A stretch of 15,723 nt of DNA from Candidatus Saliniplasma halalkaliphilum (GCA_019594235.1 JAFDTG010000025.1:1-15723), one strand, 5' to 3'; shown: positions 6,731 through 14,503, counted from the stretch's first letter. A program made the numbers and translations. Notes: generated by a model not told the origin, from the sequence alone.

Positions 6731-8917
6731 TTAGCGGTATGCTTGAGGAGATTTACCCTCATCTCTGAGGTCTTTTCTTTCGTCGATCTTCTCATTGATA
6801 TCTTCCATAGCTTCCTCTAAATGCTTCATCTTCACCTGCATACCTTCGAGTTCATCTTTGGACATCTCTCCTCCTTTACTTATGAACTCCCTGATAGCGA
6901 TCATCACGCCTTCGTTACATATGGCGGCTATATCGGCACCGCTCATGTCAGTGGTCTGTTTAGCCAATCTATCTATGTCAACGTCGTCGGCAAGAGGTTT
7001 ATCTTTGGTATGGACTTCGAAGATCTTCTTTCTAGTTTCTTGATCCGGCATATCGATCTGAAGTCTTCTATCAAATCTACCAGGCCTAAGTAATGCAGGA
7101 TCTATCAATTCGGGTCTGTTTGTAGCCGCCAACACCACTACATCGTGCAGCGGTTCCAATCCATCTAGTTCCGTTAGGAGTTGTGATATAACTCTCTCAG
7201 ATACATTAGAATCTGCACTAGAACCTCTCTTTGGTGCCAAGGCGTCGATCTCGTCGAAGAATATTATCGTAGGTGCCGCTTGTCTAGCCTTTCTGAAGGT
7301 TTCTCGGACCGCTTTCTCACTCTCACCTACCCACTTTGAGAAGAACTCAGGTCCTTTAACGGATATGAAATTAGCTTCGCTTTCGTTGGCTACGGCTTTC
7401 GCGAGGAGTGTCTTTCCAGTTCCCGGAGACCCGCTCAACAAGATGCCTTTCGGTACTTCAGCGTCCATGTGTTTGAAAACATCGGAATATTTCAACGGCC
7501 ATTCAACTGCCTCGACTAAGCGCTGTTTGGCCTTATCTAAACCACCTACGTCTTCCCAGGAAACATCTGGAGTCTCTATCATCACTTCTCGCATGGTAGA
7601 TGGATCCATCTCCCTCAAGGCGGTTTTGAAGTGCTCGTCTTTAACTTCAAGACGATCTAAGACTTCTGGGGGTATCTGTTCCAAGTCCATATCGATATCC
7701 GGTAGGATCTCCCTTAATGCCAGCATTGCAGCCTCTTTAGCCAATGCCTCGATATCCGCACCCACGAAGCCGTGAGTATGTTTTGAGAGTTCCATCAGAT
7801 CTACATCGTCAGCTAACGGCATACCTCTTGTATGGATATCTAAGATCTCTTTTCTACCGTCTTTATCCGGCATGCCGATCTCGATCTCCCTATCGAATCT
7901 ACCTGGACGTCTCAATGCCGGGTCCAATGCGTGTGCACGATTGGTGGCACCGATAACGATAACTTTACCTCTAGCTTCCAGACCGTCCATCAAAGAAAGC
8001 AACTGTGCCACGATCCTCCTTTCGGTTTCACCTGTAACTTCATCTCTTTTTGGAGCGATGGAATCCAATTCATCGATAAATATTATCGCGGGCTGGTTCT
8101 CTTCAGCCTCTTCAAATATCTCTCTCAACCTACCTTCGGATTCACCATAATATTTAGAAACGATTTCAGGACCGCCTATGTTGTAAAAATTAGCGTCAGT
8201 TTCACTAGCCACTGCTTTCGCCATTAGTGTCTTTCCGGTACCAGGTGGTCCGTGTAACAATACACCTTTAGGGGCCTCGATACCGACTTTATCGAACAAT
8301 TCGGGATGTCTGAGAGGTAATTCAACCATCTCCCTTACTTTTTCCATCTCTTTATCTAACCCCCCGATATCTTCGTAAGACACCCTAGGGACTTGAGCTA
8401 TCTCTTCCTTGCTGAGGGGTTTCTCAGAGATCTTTACCTCGGTACTAGGTCTAATCATCACGGCCTTTGCAGACGGGGAATATGATTTTACAACCAATTC
8501 GATCTTCTTACCCATGACGTTCAAAGTGATAGAATCTCCCTTGGAGATAGGCCTATCACGCAGGGCCTGTCTTCTTAGATAATCTTCCCCACCCATCAAT
8601 CTGATCGGCTGGGTGGGAGCAAAAGTGACCTTTGTAGCAGTCCTTGCTTGAACTTTTTCGATACCTACCTTCTCGTCTATCTTGACTCCAGCATTCCTCC
8701 TGGTGGGACCATCTATTCGGATGACACCGGTGTTTCTATCTTTCTCATCTCCAGGCCATATCTTTGCCGGTGTCTGCTTATCCCCGTTTATCATAACTAT
8801 ATCCCCACTGTGTAGATCCAACATCTCTTTAACAGCTGGATCGATACGGGCTAGTCCTCTTCCCACATCTGATGATTTGGCTTCAGCAACTTTTAAGACT
8901 TTATCTTGTCTTGTCAT
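6731..8917 (-). CDS. Cdc48/VAT-type AAA+ ATPase (VCP-like unfoldase)
   Basis: A 728-residue hexameric unfoldase with the full N-D1-D2 layout. The N domain covers about 1-175 (double-psi barrel, LHSGDIVMI, then DRPISKGD). D1: Walker A GPPGTGKT 223-230, pore loop KYYGESE 255-261, Walker B IIFIDELD 278-285, GATNR 323-327, arginine fingers RRPGRFDRE 336-344. D2: Walker A GSPGTGKT 496-503 with Ser where Pro is usual, pore loop KWVGESE 528-534, Walker B IIFFDEID 551-558, AATNR 597-601, RPGRFDRR 611-618. A charged helical tail at 690-722 ends in AYR, with penultimate Tyr as in HbYX peptides that dock on the 20S proteasome. The ATG has GGAG nine bases upstream and a TATA box about 65 bases upstream. 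Same strand as the tail-anchored gene and hisC. Identity is firm. Confidence 0.97.
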   Translation of the reverse strand: MTRQDKVLKVAEAKSSDVGRGLARIDPAVKEMLDLHSGDIVMINGDKQTPAKIWPGDEKDRNTGVIRIDGPTRRNAGVKIDEKVGIEKVQARTATKVTFAPTQPIRLMGGEDYLRRQALRDRPISKGDSITLNVMGKKIELVVKSYSPSAKAVMIRPSTEVKISEKPLSKEEIAQVPRVSYEDIGGLDKEMEKVREMVELPLRHPELFDKVGIEAPKGVLLHGPPGTGKTLMAKAVASETDANFYNIGGPEIVSKYYGESEGRLREIFEEAEENQPAIIFIDELDSIAPKRDEVTGETERRIVAQLLSLMDGLEARGKVIVIGATNRAHALDPALRRPGRFDREIEIGMPDKDGRKEILDIHTRGMPLADDVDLMELSKHTHGFVGADIEALAKEAAMLALREILPDIDMDLEQIPPEVLDRLEVKDEHFKTALREMDPSTMREVMIETPDVSWEDVGGLDKAKQRLVEAVEWPLKYSDVFKHMDAEVPKGILLSGSPGTGKTLLAKAVANESEANFISVKGPEFFSKWVGESEKAVRETFRKARQAAPTIIFFDEIDALAPKRGSSADSNVSERVISQLLTELDGLEPLHDVVVLAATNRPELIDPALLRPGRFDRRLQIDMPDQETRKKIFEVHTKDKPLADDVDIDRLAKQTTDMSGADIAAICNEGVMIAIREFISKGGEMSKDELEGMQVKMKHLEEAMEDINEKIDERKDLRDEGKSPQAYR

Positions 8918-8978
8918 AATTATTCACTCCACGAGTTTACAACTTCATGTTGTTATGTCCTAATGACAATTGATGTTC

Positions 8979-8987
8979 TATATAAAT
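8979..8987 (-). promoter_or_regulatory. TATA box of the Cdc48/VAT gene
   Basis: Minus-strand TTTATATAG, the best TATA match in the 84-base gap between the Cdc48 start and the tail-anchored gene. Initiation about 25 bases downstream would be near 8957 and give a leader of roughly 40 bases carrying GGAG at 8927-8930. Short inverted repeats, TGTC/GACA (8956-8968) and ACAAC/GTTGT (8939-8953), lie at or just after the predicted start and could be regulatory, but each arm is only four or five bases. Confidence 0.45.
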
Positions 8988-9001
8988 GTTTCGTTTCCGA
9001 A

Positions 9002-9268
9002 CTACAATAAAAAGACAAGAACCACCGCTAAAACCAGACCGAAAATCAACAGTAATGCACGAACTAATTTTCCTTTATGCTCTTCATCGTATCTCTGTGG
9101 AACGTAAGGTTGGGATTTAAGGAGCCATTCACGTTCTGATTTGATGGTGAATGCCGAGTCGGGAACCCTTTCATCACTATATTTAGTCACAGCGCAGTGT
9201 TCCACCTCCCCCTTTTCTATAGACGAGAATGGTGGGTCGATGACTCTGCTACCGTCATACCTATCCAT
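9002..9268 (-). CDS. small tail-anchored membrane protein, unknown function
   Basis: An 88-residue protein from the ATG at 9268. The first two thirds are hydrophilic and charged, with one Cys (VEHCAVTKYSDERVPDSAF). After a KGK at about 65-67 comes a single hydrophobic segment of some 20 residues (LLLIFGLVLAVVLVFLL) reaching the very C terminus. That is the layout of a C-tail-anchored protein with its soluble part in the cytosol. A GTG at 9277 would add three residues, but GGGGTGG at 9274-9280 overlaps that GTG and is correctly spaced for the ATG. I do not recognise the family. It lies 84 bases upstream of the Cdc48 gene on the same strand, so it might tether or recruit Cdc48 at the membrane; this is speculation from position and topology. 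Confidence 0.65.
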   Translation of the reverse strand: MDRYDGSRVIDPPFSSIEKGEVEHCAVTKYSDERVPDSAFTIKSEREWLLKSQPYVPQRYDEEHKGKLVRALLLIFGLVLAVVLVFLL

Positions 9269-9283
9269 TATATCCACCCCTGA

Positions 9284-9384
9284 TTAGAATATAATAACAC
9301 AGTTATATCCATATCATACTATTTGTTTGAACTTGTTTATAGACTTTACTGCACAGGTAAAAATATTACCTTAGAATATAATAA
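9284..9384 (+). repeat. 14-base direct repeat in the divergent promoter region
   Basis: TTAGAATATAATAA occurs identically at 9284-9297 and 9371-9384, 87 bases apart. One copy lies just upstream of the tail-anchored gene on the left, the other just upstream of the DUF4010 gene on the right. Both are AT-rich and TATA-like. They may be binding sites for one factor or simply similar promoter sequence. Confidence 0.5.
9355..9371. promoter_or_regulatory. perfect inverted repeat, candidate operator of the DUF4010 gene
   Basis: AGGTAA-AAATA-TTACCT has 6-base arms around a 5-base centre, 25 bases before the ATG at 9397. The AAAAATATT core can itself serve as the TATA box, with initiation predicted a few bases before the ATG, so a bound repressor would block TBP. 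This is a sequence-only inference; no regulator gene is adjacent. Confidence 0.4.
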
Positions 9385-9396
9385 ACTATCAAGAGT

Positions 9397-10665
9397 ATGA
9401 CTATCTTAGATATCGTCTCCGGTTTAACGGCGCTCCTCATTGGATTACTTTTGGGTATCCAAAGGGAGTACCACGGTTATCAAACAGATAGGAAGGTGTT
9501 TTCCGGAGCAAGGACATTTACTATCGTATCGGTCTTCGGTTTCGCAGCCGTTAGACTATTTGGTGATGACCCGTTTCGTATCATCTTCTTGACTTTCCTT
9601 TTCATTCTGATCTTCCTATCGATCCCGGTTTTAAAACACAATATGACCAAACCAGGGATGACCACATCGGTTGCACTAGTTCTCACTCTTTTACTTGGGA
9701 TGTTAGTGGCTTACGACCTCATCCTTGAATCGATCATGATTTCTTTGATATTGTTCGTGATCTTGACTTTCAAAGAGAGATTGCACAGATTCGCATCTAT
9801 ACTGACGAAAGAAGAACTCTCCAGTGCCGTGAGGTTTATCGCTGTCGGGATCGTGATCTTACCTGTGGTTTACAGTGTGGGCATTATACATCCTTTGATC
9901 GGACCTGGAAGACTTTTCGACACCGTGAAAACCGTTCTCATGGTCATATTCGTTTCCTCGATATCATTTACCAGCTTTTTAGTGATCAAATATATCGGAC
10001 CGAATAAAGGTATGAAGATATCTACGTTCCTAGGTGGTTTCGTTAACTCTGCAGCCACTACAGCATCGGTTTCACAGAAATCTAAAAAGAACCCCCTAAT
10101 GCTTCCGATTTCTTTGATTTCTGTACTTCTGACCAACACATCCATGATAATCAAGGATCTTATATTGATCTTAGTACTCACGGGTGGGTTGATACTAGAT
10201 GCGATCATACTGCCTATCGGAGTACTGATAATATTATCCACGATCATAATGATATCACTAAGGAGGAGGGATCCATTTTCCGAATCTTTTGATATAGAAT
10301 TGGGGAGTCCATTTGCTATATTGCCTGCGGTAAAATTCGCACTGATATTTTCATTCATATCGGCTTCCGCATACATACTTAGAAGCTATGTCGGGCCTTA
10401 TGGGGTATACGCAGTGGCTATTGGTGGTTTGGTCTCCACTACGTCCGTGTCCGCCTCATTAGCTGTGCTTTACACAGGTGGAGAGATATCTTCGACGACT
10501 ACCGCTATCACCCTCACTTTAGCTTTGGCAGCGGGTTCACTATCTAAGATAAGTATCATCCGGATATATGACAAAAAACTGATGAAAAAGGCCAGTTTAC
10601 CGTTGATCATCGTAGCCATTACGGCCTTCGTGCTATCAATCCTCCTTTTCCTGCTAGGAAAATAA
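9397..10665 (+). CDS. MgtC/DUF4010-family integral membrane protein
   Basis: A 422-residue protein, hydrophobic almost throughout, with about eleven or twelve membrane segments. The N-terminal part has the MgtC/SapB signature GLLLGIQRE (16-24) followed by GART (37-40). The rest fits the DUF4010 region that many MgtC-like proteins carry. Two similar segments, GGFVNSAATTASVS (213-226) and GGLVSTTSVSASLA (343-356), recur in the C-terminal part and may form paired polar sites in the membrane. MgtC relatives are linked to magnesium limitation and ATP-synthase control in bacteria; the function of the DUF4010 group is unknown, and transport is only an inference. The ATG gives the normal family start just before the first helix; there is no strong SD. 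The M50 protease follows 29 bases downstream on the same strand. Confidence 0.85.
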   Translation: MTILDIVSGLTALLIGLLLGIQREYHGYQTDRKVFSGARTFTIVSVFGFAAVRLFGDDPFRIIFLTFLFILIFLSIPVLKHNMTKPGMTTSVALVLTLLLGMLVAYDLILESIMISLILFVILTFKERLHRFASILTKEELSSAVRFIAVGIVILPVVYSVGIIHPLIGPGRLFDTVKTVLMVIFVSSISFTSFLVIKYIGPNKGMKISTFLGGFVNSAATTASVSQKSKKNPLMLPISLISVLLTNTSMIIKDLILILVLTGGLILDAIILPIGVLIILSTIIMISLRRRDPFSESFDIELGSPFAILPAVKFALIFSFISASAYILRSYVGPYGVYAVAIGGLVSTTSVSASLAVLYTGGEISSTTTAITLTLALAAGSLSKISIIRIYDKKLMKKASLPLIIVAITAFVLSILLFLLGK

Positions 10666-10676
10666 TTAAATATTAT
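10666..10676 (+). promoter_or_regulatory. TATA-like element before the site-2 protease gene
   Basis: TTAAATATTAT directly after the DUF4010 stop is centred about 25 bases before the ATG at 10695. It could drive a near-leaderless transcript for the protease alone, although GAGGA at 10686-10690 also allows translation from a longer message. Confidence 0.3.
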
Positions 10677-10694
10677 CAGAGTAAAGAGGACTTG

Positions 10695-12284
10695 ATGTTA
10701 GGTATCAGTTCAGGTTTAATACTCGCTCTCATAATAATAGCTTCATTTTTGATAATATTTACAATTCTACAAAAATTAGGTGTTTTAGAGCCGTTTGGAT
10801 TGGAATTGAGTGGCCCCTTTTTAATGTGGAAAACTCAGAAGGGTAGGAAGTTCATAGATGGGACCGCCCATAAGAGAAAAAAGTTCTGGAAGAATTACGG
10901 AACACTGGGTATTATCGTCGTTTCGATATGCATGGTGATCATAATGATCCTGGTCATCTGGTCAGCTATCCTTGCATCTCAAATACCGGCAGAACAAGCA
11001 CCCTCTCCCGAGATGGTGCTGGGAATACCCGGTGTGAACCCACTTATCCCGATATGGTACGGTATCGCAGGACTGGCCATAGCTATCATAGTCCACGAGT
11101 TCAGTCACGGTATTCTAGCCCGTGTAGCCGACATTGATATCAAATCTTTAGGTTTGGCGTTCCTCGTCGTACCCATAGGAGCATTTGTAGAGCCGGATGA
11201 ACACGAGATGGAGAAACTATCAAAGATCAAAAGAAGCAGGATCTACAGTGTAGGACCAACTACCAACGTTCTTCTAGCACTTGTCGTTATATTGATTTTC
11301 TCAACTTTGTTCATGGGTTCGATATCTGCTAAACAAGATGGTGTCATAATCAACAATATCTCAAGAGGATCACCCCTTTACAACATAAATGTAGAAGGGG
11401 GAGAGGAAATAGTCAATATCGGTGGAATAAATATAAGAAATATCGATGATTTTAGAACAGTAGATATCGCACCAGCTAGAGACGTAGACGTTACCGTTTT
11501 CGACGGTACCGATGAAAGAATACATCGAGTAAAATCTGGGTTAGTGGTAACAGGTATAGGAGGGAATTACCCTGCAGATGAAGCAGGTTTAGAAGTAGGT
11601 GACATCTTAATAAACATAGATGAAAAAGAGATAAGAAATCATGAAGATTTCTTTGATTACATGGATGATACGGAAGCAGGTAGGACCTACAATATAACAT
11701 TCTACAGAGAGGATGAAGGGAACTTGACATCGGAGATAACTTTAGCAGATAAATACGAAGCATACGGTGAACTTTTCCCATCGGAGAACAGAGAAGAGTT
11801 CAAAGGAAAAGGTTATGCGGGTATAAGTGTGAATTACCTTGGAGTAAGCGTATGGAACGTTGACTTCTTACCCAATTTCTTATCAAGTCCTTTCGCCGGT
11901 GCAGATAACCTTGGAGATTATATACAATCGGGTTTGACCTACATCTCATTACCTTTCTTACAACTTTCACCAGTTCCTGAAAATATCGCTAATCTATATC
12001 AGGTGAGTGGACCACTTTCGGTACTGCCGTCGTCTGGATTCTGGATCATCGCAAACTTACTCTATTGGGTCTTCTGGTTGAATCTTATGGTGGGTCTTTT
12101 CAACGCTTTACCGGCGGTTCCACTAGATGGTGGATATATATTCAAAGACGGGCTTAGAGCTTTAGCAGATAAGTTAAAGATGAAAGAAAAGAATAAGAAA
12201 AAATTCACATCTGGTATTTCATACACTATAGCGTTTCTGATACTGTTCTTACTTATATGGCAGTTGATAGGGCCTAGAGTTTAA
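10695..12284 (+). CDS. site-2 intramembrane zinc metalloprotease (M50 family) with two PDZ-like domains
   Basis: A 529-residue membrane protease that cuts within or near transmembrane helices of its substrates. The zinc motif HEFSH is at 134-138 inside a hydrophobic segment, the third metal ligand region NALPAVPLDGG at 470-480, and SVGPTTN (185-191) matches the conserved glycine-proline-asparagine loop of S2P enzymes. Membrane segments lie near 4-25, 70-94, 119-142, 152-166, 183-209, 455-475 and 508-527. Between them, about 215-350, are two PDZ-like domains, one starting near GVIINNISRGSPLY and the other near VTGIGGNYPADEAGLEVGD. The ATG is preferred to the TTG three bases upstream because GAGG at 10686-10689 is better spaced for it. 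Its end overlaps the convergent KaiC-like gene by four bases. In archaea the substrates are mostly unknown; none can be named from this context. Confidence 0.93.
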   Translation: MLGISSGLILALIIIASFLIIFTILQKLGVLEPFGLELSGPFLMWKTQKGRKFIDGTAHKRKKFWKNYGTLGIIVVSICMVIIMILVIWSAILASQIPAEQAPSPEMVLGIPGVNPLIPIWYGIAGLAIAIIVHEFSHGILARVADIDIKSLGLAFLVVPIGAFVEPDEHEMEKLSKIKRSRIYSVGPTTNVLLALVVILIFSTLFMGSISAKQDGVIINNISRGSPLYNINVEGGEEIVNIGGINIRNIDDFRTVDIAPARDVDVTVFDGTDERIHRVKSGLVVTGIGGNYPADEAGLEVGDILINIDEKEIRNHEDFFDYMDDTEAGRTYNITFYREDEGNLTSEITLADKYEAYGELFPSENREEFKGKGYAGISVNYLGVSVWNVDFLPNFLSSPFAGADNLGDYIQSGLTYISLPFLQLSPVPENIANLYQVSGPLSVLPSSGFWIIANLLYWVFWLNLMVGLFNALPAVPLDGGYIFKDGLRALADKLKMKEKNKKKFTSGISYTIAFLILFLLIWQLIGPRV

Positions 12285-12982
12285 CTTTTAACTATTTCGA
12301 AGCCTTCGTCGAAGATCAATGGGAAATAGTCTCGTGGATGTTCAGTCTTTCTCATCTTCATGGTGGACATGAACAGGTTCATGTTAGTTCCCTTCCTTTT
12401 TAATTCCATGTGGAATATTCCGTCGGAAAGGAAACCCTCTCCAGCTTCGGTGAATTCTAATTTATCCATTGGTATCTCGTGTACTATTATAGTCGTCAAC
12501 TTCATGCTTCTAAGCCATTCAAAGAATTTGAAGAGGTCTCTACGGGAATCGTCGAACTGGGCCATAGTTTTCAATACTGGAAGAGAATCTATAACCAGTA
12601 GTTCGTTATCGATGTTCTTCTTGAGGTTCTTGACATACCTTCTGAAAACCTGGATCCAATCCATATTTTCTAGTTCGGAAACCCGTGAACGTATCAAACC
12701 GAGGTCTAAAATACTCAATTTTCTATCTACATCGTTCCAATCCATGCCTAAACCTTTCATGTTCTCTATCAAACTGTCACGGGTCTCTTCTAAAGATATG
12801 TAAACGCTTCTTTTATCTTCTTTTAATGCATTAAAATATAGAATATTAAATGCGATAGAAGATTTCATGGAACCAGGCGGTCCGACTAGAAGTATTACAC
12901 TTCCTTCCGGGACCCCACCTTTCAGATTGTCATCTAGACCGCGGACATATGTTTTGATTCTATTAATTTTACCTTTAGGCAC
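12281..12982 (-). CDS. single-domain KaiC/RAD55-like RecA-fold ATPase
   Basis: A 233-residue ATPase of the archaeal KaiC/GvpD/RAD55 group, one domain rather than two. The P-loop is GPPGSMKSS (34-42), with Met-Lys in place of the common Gly-Lys. The catalytic pair EE is in YISLEET (61-67), Walker B is ELLVIDSL (127-134), and MKMRKTEH (208-215) resembles the KaiC K-x-R-x-x-x-H region near the C terminus. Such proteins bind and usually hydrolyse ATP and often act in signalling, but the partner is unknown here. The start is GTG with GGAGGAG five bases upstream (12988-12994). It is alone on the minus strand, divergent from Nnr, and ends overlapping the site-2 protease by four bases. Family firm, role open. 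Confidence 0.88.
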   Translation of the reverse strand: MPKGKINRIKTYVRGLDDNLKGGVPEGSVILLVGPPGSMKSSIAFNILYFNALKEDKRSVYISLEETRDSLIENMKGLGMDWNDVDRKLSILDLGLIRSRVSELENMDWIQVFRRYVKNLKKNIDNELLVIDSLPVLKTMAQFDDSRRDLFKFFEWLRSMKLTTIIVHEIPMDKLEFTEAGEGFLSDGIFHMELKRKGTNMNLFMSTMKMRKTEHPRDYFPLIFDEGFEIVKS

Positions 12983-12987
12983 GTTAT

Positions 12988-12994
12988 CTCCTCC
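12988..12994 (-). promoter_or_regulatory. ribosome binding site for the KaiC-like GTG start
   Basis: GGAGGAG on the minus strand, five bases before GTG at 12982-12980. It is among the strongest SD sequences in the window and fixes the non-ATG start. Confidence 0.75.
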
Positions 12995-13003
12995 AGTTAA
13001 AAG

Positions 13004-13088
13004 GCACTTAGATAATATATCAATAAACTAACATATATGACTTTCGTTTAGCAAAACTTCTATTACTCACCGATAATATATTACTAAT
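13004..13088. promoter_or_regulatory. AT-rich divergent promoter region between the KaiC-like gene and nnr
   Basis: This short gap holds several TATA-like stretches: GATAATATAT at 13011-13020 and again at 13072-13081, and ACATATATG at 13031-13039. For the minus gene the 13011-13020 copy or the 13031-13039 element would serve. For nnr, the 13072-13081 copy is only about 12 bases from the ATG, too close for a TATA box, so 13031-13039 is the likelier one, giving a leader of about 28 bases with no SD. Assignments are tentative. Confidence 0.3.
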
Positions 13089-14492
13089 ATGCTGCAGTTC
13101 AAAGAAGTTGCTGTACTGGACAGGAATTCTGAATTTAGAGGTGTCCCACCCGGACGATTGATGGAAAAGGCCGGAAAGGGATTAGCTGAAGAGATACACG
13201 AGAGATATCCTGATAGGGATGTGGTCTTCTTCTGTGGAACTGGTAACAACGGTGGTGATGCTTATGTGGCAGCTAGATATCTCGGTGAGTGGTCCAGTCA
13301 CGATAAGATCACAGTTTATCTGATAAAGGGATCAGATGGAGTTCGTTCAGAACTCGCCAAAAAGAATCTGGATAAGTTGGACTGTAAAATAATCGATGAA
13401 ATAGATTGGGATCTAGTAGAGAATTCAGTCGTAGTAGATGCACTTTTAGGTACTGGGATCAAAGGAGAGATCAGAGAGCCATACAGAAGTCTTATTCAGG
13501 ACATGAATGAACGCTCGAAAAATATCGTTTCCGTGGATGTGCCCAGTGGTTTGGGGGCTGATCTTCAAGTACGACCTGAATTGACGGTCACTTTCCACGA
13601 TTTGAAAGAAGGGATGGAAGAGGACAACTGCGGTGAAATAGTCGTAAAGGACATCGGCATCCCAAAAGAAGCGGAAATATTCACCGGTCCGGGAGAACTT
13701 TTACTCTATCCTGAACCAACTGATAGATCACATAAAGGTGATAACGGTAGTTTGCTCATAATAGGAGGAGGACCATACACAGGGGCACCGGCTTTAGCTG
13801 CTCTAGCCGCATATAGGGTTGGTGTGGATCTTGTCCATTTAGCGGTTCCCAGTAAGATCAAGGACATTGTAGCTGGTTTTTCTCCGAGTTTCATAGTTCA
13901 TCCTTTAGAAGGTGAGAAAGTCATCCAAAAGCACGTAGATAAATTAATAGCTCTATCCGAAGAATGCGATGCTGTTTTACTCGGACCTGGATTGGGGGGC
14001 CATGAAGCTACTCTTAAAGTCTGTAGGGATTTCTTCGAACGAGTTCAAAAACCACTGGTGATCGATGCAGATGGTCTAAAGTCTGCTGCAGATAATCCGG
14101 GAATCCTGCCTAAAGGCACTGTTATCACACCACACGCTGGTGAGATCAGGATGTTCGACGAAAGGGTAGAATCCGTCAAGTTGGCGGATAAGTTGGCCAA
14201 AAAATACGGTATTACAGTTCTTCTCAAAGGGAAGATCGATCACATAATTGACGGCGTCAGAAACAAAAAGAACGATTTCGGTACACCTGCGATGACGGTT
14301 GGTGGGACAGGTGACACGCTGGCAGGAGTCGTAGGTGGTCTATTAAGTAAGGGTATGAGTTCTTTCGATGCTGCTAGGTTGGGTGCTTTTATAACATGTA
14401 AAGCGGGAGAACTGGCTTTCCAAGATTTTTCATGGGGGCTTATGGCTGAGGACATATCGGAGAGAATTCCTGATGTCTTGAAAAAGGCATGA
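13089..14492 (+). CDS. nnr: bifunctional NAD(P)HX epimerase / ADP-dependent NAD(P)HX dehydratase
   Basis: A 467-residue metabolite-repair enzyme that restores hydrated NADH and NADPH. The N-terminal YjeF epimerase domain (about 1-205) shows the family start EVAVLDRNSEFRGVP, GTGNNGGDAYVAAR (50-63), DALLGTG (117-123) and VDVPSGL (149-155). The C-terminal ribokinase-like dehydratase domain (about 210-467) shows HKGDNGSLLIIGGG (215-228), GPGLG (299-303), VIDADGL (324-330), TPHAGE (347-352) and GGTGDTLAG (405-413). It is slightly shorter than the usual 490-510 residues, but every main motif is present. The ATG gives the expected N terminus; no SD is visible. Divergent from the KaiC-like gene, and 92 bases before the Roadblock gene. 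A housekeeping function, confidently assigned. Confidence 0.95.
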   Translation: MLQFKEVAVLDRNSEFRGVPPGRLMEKAGKGLAEEIHERYPDRDVVFFCGTGNNGGDAYVAARYLGEWSSHDKITVYLIKGSDGVRSELAKKNLDKLDCKIIDEIDWDLVENSVVVDALLGTGIKGEIREPYRSLIQDMNERSKNIVSVDVPSGLGADLQVRPELTVTFHDLKEGMEEDNCGEIVVKDIGIPKEAEIFTGPGELLLYPEPTDRSHKGDNGSLLIIGGGPYTGAPALAALAAYRVGVDLVHLAVPSKIKDIVAGFSPSFIVHPLEGEKVIQKHVDKLIALSEECDAVLLGPGLGGHEATLKVCRDFFERVQKPLVIDADGLKSAADNPGILPKGTVITPHAGEIRMFDERVESVKLADKLAKKYGITVLLKGKIDHIIDGVRNKKNDFGTPAMTVGGTGDTLAGVVGGLLSKGMSSFDAARLGAFITCKAGELAFQDFSWGLMAEDISERIPDVLKKA

Positions 14493-14503
14493 TTATTACG
14501 AAA

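Noticed and set aside
6795..8963. Several open frames of 70-136 codons on the plus strand across the Cdc48 gene
   Set aside because: They lie antisense to a full-length, clearly conserved Cdc48 and have no domain pattern or convincing ribosome binding site; open antisense frames are expected here.
9284..9384. The 14-base direct repeats as attachment or insertion footprints
   Set aside because: No integrase, transposase or compositional change lies nearby, and the repeats are AT-rich promoter-like sequence.
9870..10376. A 168-codon open frame on the minus strand inside the DUF4010 gene
   Set aside because: The sense frame carries an intact MgtC/DUF4010 protein with regular membrane helices; the antisense product mirrors it and has no motif of its own.
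12360..12803. A 147-codon plus-strand frame inside the KaiC-like gene
   Set aside because: It is antisense to intact Walker A, catalytic EE and Walker B motifs, with no SD or recognisable domain.
13011..13081. Repeated GATAATATAT as a specific regulatory repeat
   Set aside because: Ten bases of pure AT-type sequence in an AT-rich promoter gap can recur by chance; retained only as TATA-like sequence.
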